Shown one piece after another: positions 11,701 through 22,595 of a stretch of DNA of 64,000 nt. Source of the DNA: Rusavskia elegans. Lineage: Eukaryota > Ascomycota > Lecanoromycetes > Teloschistales > Teloschistaceae. The notes beneath the pieces were generated by a model that worked only from the letters and a program-made list of their open reading frames with translations, ran no database searches and had not been told where the DNA came from. Made by a program: the position numbers and the translations under genes. The stretch's first letter is position 1. Each line of letters starts with the position of its first letter. The stretch is from positions 434,001 to 498,000 of the forward strand of contig SAUG01000067.1 in NCBI GenBank assembly GCA_011316305.1. The letters are read 5' to 3'.

Positions 11701-12675
11701 TAATAATTTCGTAGTCTTTCTAAATATAAACTAGTAAAAATAATTTTCTTTCCGGTTTTTTTAATATATCCTAGAATTTTTTAAAAAGTTATAGAATTTT
11801 ATCGATAATAATTAATTCTTTTTTAGTCTACTATTTCCGAATCAAATTACTATATAATTTCTATATCTCGGTTAACCTTTTAGATATATTAAAAAAATAG
11901 TTTTTAATTTTTATTTATATCGTTTTCTAAATAATCTCTAGATTCTATAATATAAACTATAGAATATCTAAATATATATCTCTTTATATTTTTATAATAT
12001 TAAAAATAATCTTTTTTTTATATCTATTACTTCGTATCTATAGAGATTTAGTCTAATATTCGATTTTAACGAACTTTATTTTATTAATAGTTCCTATAAA
12101 GTAAGGCTCCGTTTTCCTAATTAAAGAGATATTAAACTTTTTTATATATTTTTCTAATATAATATTCCGAATAGTTTTTAAGTCGACTAAAGTTTCTATA
12201 GATTATTTAAATAATATTAACTAGATAAAAATCCGATTTTTATCTATTTTCCGAAATCGTTAAAGTATAATATTTCTATATATTAAAGGGTATTATATTT
12301 AAGCCTAGCTATAGCTATAGACGTAGTCTAAACTATTAAATAGTAAAGGAATTCTAATATAGATTATTATAACTAATTTTATATAGCTATAGTAATATAG
12401 TAACGATATTATAAAGTATCTTTATTATAAAGTAATTAAAAAGAGATTTATAGAAACGTATTTAATAATTATATTAACGACTAATAAGAGAAACTATCTA
12501 TAGAAGTAACGAGCGATATATATAGTAAAAGTAGCTATAAAAACCGATAGATAACTATCTACTAAAAGTTCTATTAGGAAGGGCGGCTATAGCGGCTATA
12601 CGCGGCTATAGATAATTAGGTTCGTTTATCTAGCTAATCTTTCCAAAGAACCTCTGTGAAATCGTAGACGTAATA
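8708..12675 (-). mobile_element. Family A LTR retrotransposon, copy A1 (pol-only, complete, RIP-dead)
   Basis: Complete 3,968-bp element in minus orientation. The 3' LTR is 8708-9118 and the 5' LTR 12266-12675 (about 410 bp each), and the ends derive from TG...CA. The element is flanked by a perfect 5-bp target duplication TATTT (8703-8707 and 12676-12680). A pyrimidine run just inside the 3' LTR (CGACCCTTTC at 9119) is the reverse complement of the polypurine tract. The body holds only pol. The left end is the first transposon after the gene-bearing region. Confidence 0.9.
9119..12265 (-). pseudogene. Ty3/Gypsy pol remnant of copy A1
   Basis: On the minus strand the reading starts with the protease region about 80-100 nt inside the 5' LTR, without Gag. 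Reverse transcriptase is readable on the complement of about 11,215-11,400 as FNLLRIKT, then FRIKYRLFKYLVIFF, corresponding to the family pattern in which a conserved Phe-Arg-Thr-Tyr-Gly block precedes the MPFGLTNAP motif; the catalytic motif is degraded to a YID form near 11,210-11,235. Integrase and a C-terminal domain follow toward 9,119. Numerous stops at former Trp and Gln codons make it nonfunctional. Confidence 0.8.
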
Positions 12676-12794
12676 TATTTTTATTTATTTAAATCTATTT
12701 TTTCTGTAAATATTTATCTAGTTTATATTTAATATCAAATTTCTTTTAAATCTCTAGATTATATCGATATAGATAGACTAATCTAAAAAGAACT

Positions 12795-13050
12795 GGTTAG
12801 ATTGGCCGTCGAATCGGATTTCGAACTAGACTGGTTATTTCGGGTCGGGTTTTCGTCGATATTTCGAAAATCCGATCGATATTCTAATAGTTCGATTCGA
12901 TCCGATCTACTAAACGGTATAGATCGGTTTCTAAAATTAGAATCGAAAGTCAAATTAAATTATAAAATAGAAACTAGCGAAAATTCGATTTAATATATTA
13001 AATTTTCTATATATAGTATATTATTATAATTAATAAATTTATTAATTTTA
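12795..13050. repeat. MITE-family fragments, two abutting ends
   Basis: Contains AGATTGGCCGTCGAATCGGA at 12803, which is the reverse complement of the family's 3' end, followed directly by a normal 5' end AGACTGGTTATTTCGGGTCG. This indicates one MITE copy inserted into or abutting another. The right part runs through the family interior and is cut off where repeat D begins near 13,058. The open frame 12802-12993 lies inside and is only a by-product. Confidence 0.65.
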
Positions 13051-13057
13051 TTTAGTT

Positions 13058-14025
13058 AATTTGATTTTGGTTTTGATATTCGGTAAACTAGTAATTCGAT
13101 AAATAGATTAAACGTTAATATACCAATATCGAATATACGATAATAGAATATATATTCTAGTCTAATTAATATAAATAACTGTTTTTTAGAATTTAAATTT
13201 AAATTTATTTAATAATATTACGTATCTTTCTATCGATAATTTAATTAACGTAGAAATTTTTATAGATAAATATATTTCGCAGTTATCGTTTATTTTTCTT
13301 TTTCTTTTTCTTTTATTAGTAATATAAACTTTTCGAAAATATTATAATTTACTAATAGCTTTTACGTACGTATATACTCGCGTAATAGCTATAGCTATAA
13401 ATTAAACTGGACGGTAGTATTTATATCTTTAATAATTATATCTATCCGCGCGGTTTTCGAATATTTTATTATAGCTAGAATAATCTATTTCGACTTCGAT
13501 CTAGATTTTCTTTTTTCTATTTTTAAAATATATTATCCGATTTTTCTATTTTCTTTTAATCTAATCGACCGAATATAGCTTCTAGCTATAGTAGCTAGCG
13601 TACTATCTAGTAATTCTTTTAAAATTTATTAGATTAAAAAATATTTTAATAAATTAAAAAAATATTTAAATATAGATTATATAATAAATATAGCCGATAT
13701 AATAACTATAGATAATTACTTCGTGGTATAATAGATAGATATAACGGAAATATTAAATATTTACAATTATTTATAATATCGAAAGAAAACTAGATATATA
13801 GTATATAAATATTATAGAAAATTCGTAATCGAATAAAAAAGAAAATAATTAAATAGAAATAATTAACTGCGTTATAAATTTTATCTAACGAATGATAAAT
13901 TTTTAAATAGCTATAAAACTTTCGTTATATATAAATATATTAATTACTACCGTATATAACGTAAATGATATATATATATATATATAAACTCTATATAATC
14001 TCAAATAAAAGTCTTTTAAAAAAGA
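13058..14025 (+). repeat. Repeat D, copy D1
   Basis: Begins with the D-family head (TTTTGGTTTTGATATTCGGT) and ends with the (TA)n run at 13,970-13,985 and the AACTCTATATAATCTCAAAT tail. The central part corresponds to the D reading frame seen best in copy D4. No terminal inverted or long direct repeats are seen, so the class is unknown. Confidence 0.65.
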
Positions 14026-14636
14026 TATTATAATATATAAACGTTTCTAAAAACTAAAAGATACCGATATATAGAAAAGTACAGATCTAGATATTGAAAT
14101 TCTTTTTAAATAAAATAATAAAAACGAGGAAAAGAATTATAAAATTAAAAAAAAAACTCTATAATAAAAAAATAAAACTATATAAATTATATTAGATATT
14201 AGTTTATATATAGTATTATTTTATAAAAGTAAATTTTCTTTAAAAATCTATTAAAAAAAAGCGGAAAAAGTAATATTTATCGACTAGATAAAATTAAAAA
14301 AATTTAGGATTTTATATTAGACAAATATAATAAATATAAATAGATTTATCTAGTTTATAATTAAATATTTCTAATAGTTTTTCTAAGTTACTATAATAAT
14401 CAGAAATAAAAATATAGTCTTTTTAATTAAATATATAATTTTAATAGTTTATTTTATATTATAATAAGTTATCTATTATAGTAATTTAAAAAATTAAAAT
14501 ATTAATACACTAGATTCTCTATAGAAATAGTCGAAAGTTATAAAAAATTTAAATTATAGTAGTAATATAGCTAATATAACTATCGAGTTTCAATATAAAA
14601 AAAAAGATAAAAATATTAATAATATCGTCGAAATTA
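14026..14636 (+). repeat. Repeat F, partial copy F3
   Basis: Similar to 17,500-17,950 of copy F1 (shared TTTATATATAGTATTATTTT and following segments). It starts directly after the end of D1 and stops before the MITE at 14,640. Confidence 0.5.
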
Positions 14637-14639
14637 ATT

Positions 14640-15055
14640 AGACTGGCCGTTTCGAATCGGATTTCCGTCGAATTATCGAATATCCGACCCGATTTTAGTA
14701 ATCCGACCCGGATCCGACCCGAGTTTTAGTAGATCGAATCCGGATCGGATTATTTAGTAATTTGATTTAAACCCGACTTGATTGAATTATATACTTAATA
14801 TATTATTATTTTAATCCTTTAATTTAGATAATACGTTTAGATAATATATTCCTTTAAATTAGAATATTTCTAGCTAACGTAGTTAATTAAATAGAATTCT
14901 TTTAGTAAATTTATATAAAAGTTATACTAGCTTTATACTTTTATACTAGAGCTTAACGGTTTTAACGGGTCGAATCGAATTATAATCTAGAATCTAAAAT
15001 CTGGTCTGATCGAATTAACTAATTCGAGTTCGAAATCCGATCCGATATCCAGTTT
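14640..15055 (+). repeat. MITE copy with target duplication
   Basis: A 416-bp element from AGACTGGCCGTTTCG to GATCCGATATCCAGTTT; the ends are imperfect inverted repeats of one another. Flanks GAAATTAATT (left) and AAAATTAATA (right) agree at 8 of 10 positions, one of the differences being the G-to-A expected from RIP, so a duplication of about 10 bp is likely. There is no coding capacity. Confidence 0.75.
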
Positions 15056-15574
15056 AAAATTAATAATAATTAGACTGGCTATTTCGGTATAGATTCCCGT
15101 CGGTATTTTAAAACCCCGATTCGAATTTTAGCGAGTCGGTTTAATCCGACCCGCTAAACGGTTTAGATCGATTTCTAATATTAAAACCGAAAGTTAAATC
15201 GGATTATAAAATAGAAGCTAATAGAAATCCGATCCGATCTAATTTATAATTATATTAAATAATCGAATATAAAAGTAATTATTGATAATATAAAACGATA
15301 ATATATTCTTTATAATACTAATTTATATATCGGTATTTTATAAAAAATATCATTTTTTTTAAATAATTTTATTAATAAATATTTTTCTTTTAGAATTTTT
15401 AATCGTTTAAAACGTATTATTAACTAGCTATTATTATATCCTCGGCTATATTCCTAGATTCTATATTGATTTTCTAATAAACTAGACGTTTTATTACTAG
15501 ATAGTAATACGTATAGTATAGATTACGGCTTATTAATAATCTATAAAAAATAAATCTCTTTATAAAGTTCCTAT

Positions 15575-16440
15575 CCGGGATTATAATTGAATTATTATAT
15601 ATATACGTTTTATCACCGTAAATTTTATACGGTAACAATAGTTGTTATTTATATAGCAAAGAGTTTTCGCAGTTAAAAGAAGCAGTTAATTAAGATTTAC
15701 AGCGTAGTTAATCGTTTTTATTCTATTATATCTTCTATTTAATTACTATTCCTTCTCTATAATTCCTTTATACTACTTCGAAATACGTACGATTATAAGC
15801 TACTAATATAGCTTCTAGAACTATCTATCAGACGATAATACTATTTTTTATTTTTATTACTTCGTCTTCGTCTATAGTCGTACCTAAATCTAGACGGCCT
15901 ACTAATTTTTCTAGATATTCGACGACTACTAGCTTGACTACCACTTTAACTGCCAGTTTAAATTCCTGCTCGAATTCTAGTAGGATAAAGATTTCTACTA
16001 GAAATTTAATACGGTCGCTAAAGCTATATAGTTCCGGCGGATTCGAAATATAAAGTTTTAGCGTCGTATTTAAAACTACCGGATTCTAGAATTCGAAGTC
16101 TGTTATAGTAGGCGGACTAGTAAAAACTCGGTCGATATAATCGAGTAGCTCGAATTCGGCGGTTTTAAATTCTATTTTTTTAAATTAAAAAGATATAATC
16201 GTAGTTATAATATTAGAAGAGATTCTATATATATTAACCTGCAGCCCGGGTTATTACGGAAGATACGTACGTCAGATACGATAGTAGATACTAGTAAAAA
16301 AAGACGAAGAAAAAGCGATTGTAAAATATATATATATATACGAAAATTCTGCTACTATTTTAAATAAACTATAGAAATTTATATTATAAACGTATTACGA
16401 AATAATTTAAAGTTAATTTTATATAATTTTTTAATTTAAG
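15575..16440 (-). repeat. Repeat D, diverged and less mutated copy D6
   Basis: Reverse-orientation relative of repeat D: the tail (AATTCAATTATAATCCCGGA, complement of about 15,575-15,600), the AACTGC.GTAAATCTT block and the TTACGTACGTAT block lie in the same order as in D4. C+G content is visibly higher than in the surroundings. The complement of about 16,170-15,850 has a long reading with aligned residues to D4: ELYSFSDRIKFLVEIFILL against SPFNLIDRVKLLVVVASIL, and EYLEKLVGRLD against EYFNSLAERLD. Nucleotide similarity is much lower than protein similarity, which suggests an ancient family with a real protein. Function unknown. Confidence 0.6.
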
Positions 16441-16549
16441 TTAATTAGACTGGATTATTAGTTTTTATATCGTATATCCAACGCTAGCGTATTTATATTG
16501 AAATGAATTACTTACGGAACCGACGATTAATCGGATACTAAAAAAATAT

Positions 16550-18385
16550 ATAAAATAATAAAAAATAAATATAGTCGGATATATATAATATTATAGTAAA
16601 ATAATATATTTATTAAATAGAAAAGTTTTTATATATCCTTTAATTATATTTTATAGAATTATTAACGCTATATTTTATTTTATATTGATTTCTCTATTTA
16701 TAAATATAGTAGCGATATCGGTAAAAATTTTATAATATAATCTAGTAAAATGTATTTTAGAAATAAAAGGTTCGAAACTTTTTTAATATCTACGGATTTT
16801 TCGAATAGCGACGATTTTAGATTTCTATTTATATTTTTTTAATAGATTATTAGTCAGATTATTTAGAATATATTATTTTAAAATATAATCGGTATTATAG
16901 TACTATAAAATTTCTTTTTATCTTTTTTTTTATTTTTTCCGATTCTATTTCCTCGATTCTTATTTATATTTCTACGGGACGGAATTAATTTTTTACCTAT
17001 AATAGTTTTAGCGATATTATATAATTAATTATATTATCCTAATATTTTTTTTCCATTTAAATTTATACGTACTATATTCTATACTATAACGGATAAAAGA
17101 AACGAAAGACTAATAATAGAATAAAATATAATATAGTATAGTATATAGTAAATTAATCTTTTATTATAGTAGTTAATTATTAAAAAATAGAAAATTAAAA
17201 GTAAAGTCAAAATATTTAGATAATCGTCGGCTATACTATAGTTAAAAGGTTAAAATTTTAAACGAATCTAAAAATTTCTATAAACTTTTAGCGTATTCTA
17301 TTACTATAATATATAAAGTCTTTATATAATTCTATAGCTATTAGTTATATTATCCTATTATATTATTTAGTATACTATCTATTATATCTAAATTAAAACT
17401 ATTATCTACAAAATCTAAATTAGTTATAAACTATAAATCAGGTAAAAAATAATCTAATACCGAATATAAATTCTATAAAAAAAATAGAATATAGACTATA
17501 TTATAATATATAAATACTTTAAAAATTTTAGAAAATAGATTTCTAGAAAAGCGTAGATATAGAAACGAGGGCCGTATTAAAATAGAACGCTAGAGATTAG
17601 AAAATAGATTATAGAATCGAGAAAAAAATCTATAATAATAAAATAAAATAATATATACTATACTAAAAACTTATTTATATATAGTATTATATTATAAAAA
17701 CGATCTATATATTAAAATTTTGATAAAAGATATAAAAAAAACGATAACTATCTAATAGATAAAATAGAAATAAAGTAAAATAATATATTAGAATAATATA
17801 TCGAATATAAATAGAGTTATCTAGTATAGAAATATCTGTTACTAATATATTTACTAGTTTAATATTATTACTAATAGTCCGAATAGAATGTTTTTAATAA
17901 AGTATATAATTCTAATTATTAATTTTATCTAATAATAAATAATCTATTATATTAGCTTTTAAAAACTGTAATCTATTAGAATTCTAGATCTTTTAAAAAA
18001 ATAGACGGCGATTATTTAAAAATTTAGTTATAGCGGAAATATAACTAATAAATATATTAAATTTCTTTTTAGAAAAGAGAATAAAAATAGCGATTATATT
18101 ATTAAAATTAACGAAAAAAACTAGGTAGTAGAAAAATATTCTTCTATATAAAATAATACTAAATTTTAAAATAATAAAAATATAGCCAAAAGTATTAATT
18201 TTAATAGTTAGAATAAAGATATAGAAAAGAAAACGAAGGCGGATAATAATAAAAATATAGAAAAAAATAAAAATAAAAATATAAAAAAGAATAGTAAACT
18301 ATCTAACTAGTTATATAGATTAAAGAATAATAGTCTAGAAAAAATATATTATCTATATATATTATTATACTAATACTAAATAAAA
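16550..18385 (+). repeat. Repeat F, longest + copy F1
   Basis: About 1.8 kb that matches, in reverse complement, the region 59,165-61,310. Shared landmarks are the TAGCGATATCGGTAAAAATT block (16,710), the GAAACGAGGGCCGTATTAAA block (17,561) and a Lys/Asn-rich end. Frames are shredded by stops, many at former Gln codons; a Gln-rich and finally Lys/Glu-rich product is implied. I cannot assign it to a transposon class. Confidence 0.5.
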
Positions 18386-18649
18386 AATTTAATGGATTAA
18401 TTTATTTTAAAATAAAAGCAAAATTATATTTTAATACTAGAATTATACTTTTTTACTCGAACTTTATAGTTTTAATAGATCGAATTCCGGATCTCGGGTT
18501 CGATCTAGAACCGAGTCGGATCGGTACCTAGAAAAGTTAGAACCGATTCGAATCGATATCTAGAAAAATCGGAATTAATTCGAGTCGGATCGGTTTTTTT
18601 AACCCGAGTTTAAAATCCGACCCGACGGCCGGTCTAATAATAATAACTA

Positions 18650-18905
18650 GATAGTCGAAGGATATAATATAAAATAGAATAATACTAATCAAAAAACAAA
18701 TAAATATTAAATTAAAAGTATTTACTTTATTTAAAACAAAAATAAATACTAAAAATTTATTAAAAAAAAAAGAATATATATATATATATATAAAAAAAAT
18801 AGAAATAGAAATCGAAGAAAATAAAAATACAAAAAAGATTATTAAATTATCTAACAAGTTTTAAATATCTAGATATAGAATATTTAAAGAAATAATTAAT
18901 TTATA
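18650..18905 (+). repeat. Repeat F, terminal fragment F4
   Basis: Resembles the last part of F1 (AAAAATATAAAAAAGA, then ATTATCTAACAAGTT compared with AACTATCTAACTAGTT). It includes a (TA)n run at 18,774-18,791. The antisense frame 18537-18857 across it is an accident of low complexity. Confidence 0.4.
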
Positions 18906-21151
18906 TATATTACTATAGTATCAATATAACTATATAGTAAAAATAGAGATATTTAAATATCGTAATATAATAAAAAAAGATTTTAGCGGTTTTAATAAAT
19001 TAAATCCGGATTTCTAGATTTAATCCGATTCGGATTAGATCGAACTATTTTTTAATTCGATTCGAATTAAATCGAATTCGCTTTTTACGTCTATGACTAT
19101 ACAAAAGTACCAGCGCTAGATTGATCAAACGAGAAACTAATTAGCGTAGGACCGCGTTAGCCGTAAAGGCCGCTTTTATAAACCGATAATTAATATCTAT
19201 AGTTACTTTCGGCTTTAGCGATTATTTTTATATATATATACTATTTTTTATTTCTATTAAATAGTTTTTTTATTAGTTGTTAATATAATTATTAAATATC
19301 GTTCTATTCCTCTTCTATAATTATCTACGTAATAAAGACGTCTCGTAATATTAAAATCTTATCTCTACGGTTAAATAGGACTAGTTTCGATAATCTATAC
19401 TAGGATTCCTTTACTATTTAATAGCTTTAACTACGCCTACGGCTATAGCTAGGCTCGAGCGTAACGTCTTCTGATATATAGAGATATTATATTTTAATAA
19501 CTCCGAAAAATAGATAAAAATCGAATTTTTATCTAACTAACGTTATTCGGATAATCTGTAGAAATATTAGTTAATTTAAAAGCTACTAGAAATATTATAT
19601 TAGAAAAATATATAAAAAAATTCGATATTTCTATAATAAAAAGAACGAGACTTTATTTTATAGATATAAATAATAATATAAAAGCTACTAAAATCTAAAT
19701 ATAAACTAAAATCCTTTAGATACGAAGCGATAGATATAAAGAAAAAATCGTTTTCGATATTATAAAAATGTATAGAGATATCTATCTAAATATTCTATAG
19801 CTAATAAACTAGAATCTAAAAATAAAATAGATATTAATATAAATAAAGATAGCAAGCAATCTAATTACTATACCTAAAAAATTAGCCGAAATAAAAAAAA
19901 TTACGATTTCTTTATTCGGAAATAATTAACTACGGATAAAGTAGCTACTATATACGAAGTTCTATAATTATTTAAAAGCTTCTATAAAATATCAATAAAA
20001 TCGAAAGAAAAATTACCTTTACTAATTTATATTTAGAGAAACTACGAAGTTATTATTATAGAACCAAAAAAGTTAAAAGTTAAACTAATATATAGATTAA
20101 AGAATAAATAATCGAAATTATTAAAGAAATATATCTATTATAATTTTAGACGAAAATATATATACTATTCTAAATTATAAATAGAATAATCTATTATATT
20201 TATTCCGAAAAAAAATTGTAATTTTCGGCTTTACGTTAACTACAGAAAACTGAATATAGTAATATAAAAAGATCAATATTCTTTTTTCTTTTTAGTAGAT
20301 TTAAAAAGTCGAATAGAAAAAGCTAAATATTTTATAAAATTTAATTTAAAAGACGCCTTTAATTTTCTAAAGATAAAAAAAGGAGATAATTAGAAAATAG
20401 TATTTAGAACTAAATATAGACTATTCGAATATCTAGTAATATCTTTTAAATTAATAATTACATTCCTAAAGTTATAATACGCGGTTGATAAAATATTATA
20501 TAACTATTTTATTATCTTCGTAATAGTATTTATAGACGATATACTAATATTTTTGGAATTATAAAAAGAATATAAATAGTATATTATTGAAATACTATAA
20601 AGATTTTAAGAATATTATCTAAAAGTAAAAGAAAAAAAATCAAAATCCTTTAAAAAAGAAACGATATTTTTAGAATTTATAATAAAATCAAGGAATATTA
20701 AAATAAAAGTAAATAAACTTCGAATATTTAAAAAATAGCTGACGTCTAAAAATAAATTAAAATATCGAAAATTTTCTAAAATTTATAGATTTCTACTAAA
20801 ATATAATAGAAAAATATATAAAAAAAAGTTATTCTTTTAATAGATTTACTATAAAAAGATAAAATATTTTAATAGACGAGGATCGAAAATAACGCTTTTA
20901 AAAAACTAAAGTAAAGTTTCGTAAATAAAAACGTTTTAGAAATTTTCGATCTAAATAAATAAAAAATACTATATATAAACGCTTTAAACCGAACGTTGGA
21001 ATCGTATATAATATAAAAAAATAAATCTTTAGACTATTATTTAGAAAAGTTAACTTTTATAGAAATTAATTATATAATAATAAATAAAGAAATATTAGTA
21101 ATCGTAATAAACTTTAAATATTAGAAAATCTATATAAAAGAAACGTTTAGT

Positions 21152-21692
21152 TAAATTGACTATTTCGGGTCGGATTTCTATCGGTTTTCTAAAAACCTGA
21201 TCCGAATTTTAGTAAATCTGTTCGACCCGATATACTAAATAGTATAAATTAGTTTCTAAAATTAAAACCGAAAGTTCGGTCGGATTATAAAATAAAAATT
21301 AATAGAAATTTTATCCGATTTGTTAAACCTTCGATATATAGTATAATATTAAAATTTATATTATATTTTTTAATATATATACTAGTATATTACTATAGTT
21401 AATAAAAAATATAAAATCAAAAAAGATAATATATATAGGTAATCTATTTACTCTAACTAAATTAATTTTAAACTAGTAGATATAATATTTATACTAGTAT
21501 TATATTTTTATACTAGATTTCAGCGATTTTAGCAGGTGGAATCCGGAAATCCGGATTTAATTCGGAACTAAATTAGTTCGGTATTTAGAAAAATCGGAAC
21601 CGACTTGGTTCGGTATCTAAAAAAGTCGGAACCGATTCGAATCGAATCGGTTTTTCTAATTCGGATTCGAAATTCGATCCGACGATCAGTCT
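21152..21692 (+). repeat. MITE copy nested in subfamily B pol
   Basis: About 540 bp from AATTGACTATTTCGGGTCGG to CGATCCGACGATCAGTCT; inverted ends as in the other copies. It lies inside the RNase H coding part and is immediately followed by repeat D2. Confidence 0.7.
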
Positions 21693-21699
21693 ACGTTTA

Positions 21700-22595
21700 A
21701 TTAATTTATTTTGGTTTTAGTATCCGATAAACCAGTGATTCGGTAAGTAAATCAAACGTTGGTATACTAATATTAAATATACGGTAGTAAATTCTTTACT
21801 CTAGTTTAATTAACGTAAATAACGGTTCTATAGAATTTAAATTTAAAAAAGCTTAGTAATATAACGTATTCTTCTACCGATAATTTAATATAGAAACCGT
21901 TACAGATAAATATATCTTGCAGTTATCGCTTCTTTTTATTTTTTTACTGATAATATAAATCTAACAACTTTTACGTATATATATACTTCTATATCAGCTA
22001 TAGCTATAAGCTAAACGAGACGGTAATATATCCGTAATAACTATATCTATCTATATGGTCGTCGACTATTCTATTATAGCTAAAGTAACCTATTTCGACT
22101 TTAATTTAAATCTTTTTTTTATCGTTTTTAAAATACGCTATCCGACTTCTCTACCCTTTTTTAATCTAACCGATCGGGTAAAACTTCTAGCCGTAGTAGC
22201 TAGTATACTATCTAGTAATCTTTTTAAAGTTAAATAGATTAAAAAGAATTTTAATAGTTTAGTAGAACGTTTAGATACGAGTTATATAATAAATACTGTC
22301 GAGGCGATAATTATAGATAATTATTTCGCAGTATAGCAAATAGATATAGCGGAAATATTAGATATTTATAGTTATTACAATATCGAAAAAGGACTAGATA
22401 GTAGAAGATTCGTAATCGCGAATAAAAAGGAAATAGTTAAATAGAAGTGATTAACTGCGCTGTAAATCTTGCCTGACGAACTTTGGCTATAAAAATTTCT
22501 TTATACGTAAATATAATAATCGTTGCCGTATATAACGATGATGAAATATATATATATATATATAAATTCAATATAATTTCTAATAGAAACTTTCC
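21700..22595 (+). repeat. Repeat D, copy D2, nested in subfamily B pol
   Basis: Starts TTAATTTATTTTGGTTTTAG and ends after the (TA)n run at 22,546-22,563. It carries the D reading frame including a short ATG-started stretch at 22,055-22,237 (VVDYSIIAKVTYFDF, LTDRVKLLAVVASIL). The host pol resumes at about 22,605. AAAGAAACGTT on the left and AAAGAGACGTT on the right flank the combined MITE plus D2 insertion. Confidence 0.65.

Larger units (their letters stand above)
15072..18635 (+). mobile_element. MITE-family element enlarged by internal insertions, or a longer relative
   Basis: The left end is AGACTGGCTATTTCGG (15,072) and the right end ...CCGACCCGACGGCCGGTCT (18,635). Flanks AATAATAATT and AATAATAATA match at 9 of 10 positions, which ties the two ends into one insertion of 3,564 bp. 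The outer about 230 bp (15,072-15,300) and 18,390-18,635 correspond to the normal MITE; the middle contains repeat D6 (-) and repeat F1 (+). Either D6 and F1 inserted into the MITE, or this is a longer member carrying extra genes. The first is simpler. Confidence 0.65.

Noticed and set aside
12802..12993. Open frame with ATG in the AT-rich block
   Set aside because: Lies in MITE end fragments, not a gene; no homology pattern.
13970..13985. (TA)n runs as independent microsatellites
   Set aside because: They recur at the same place near the 3' end of repeat D copies, so they belong to that repeat.
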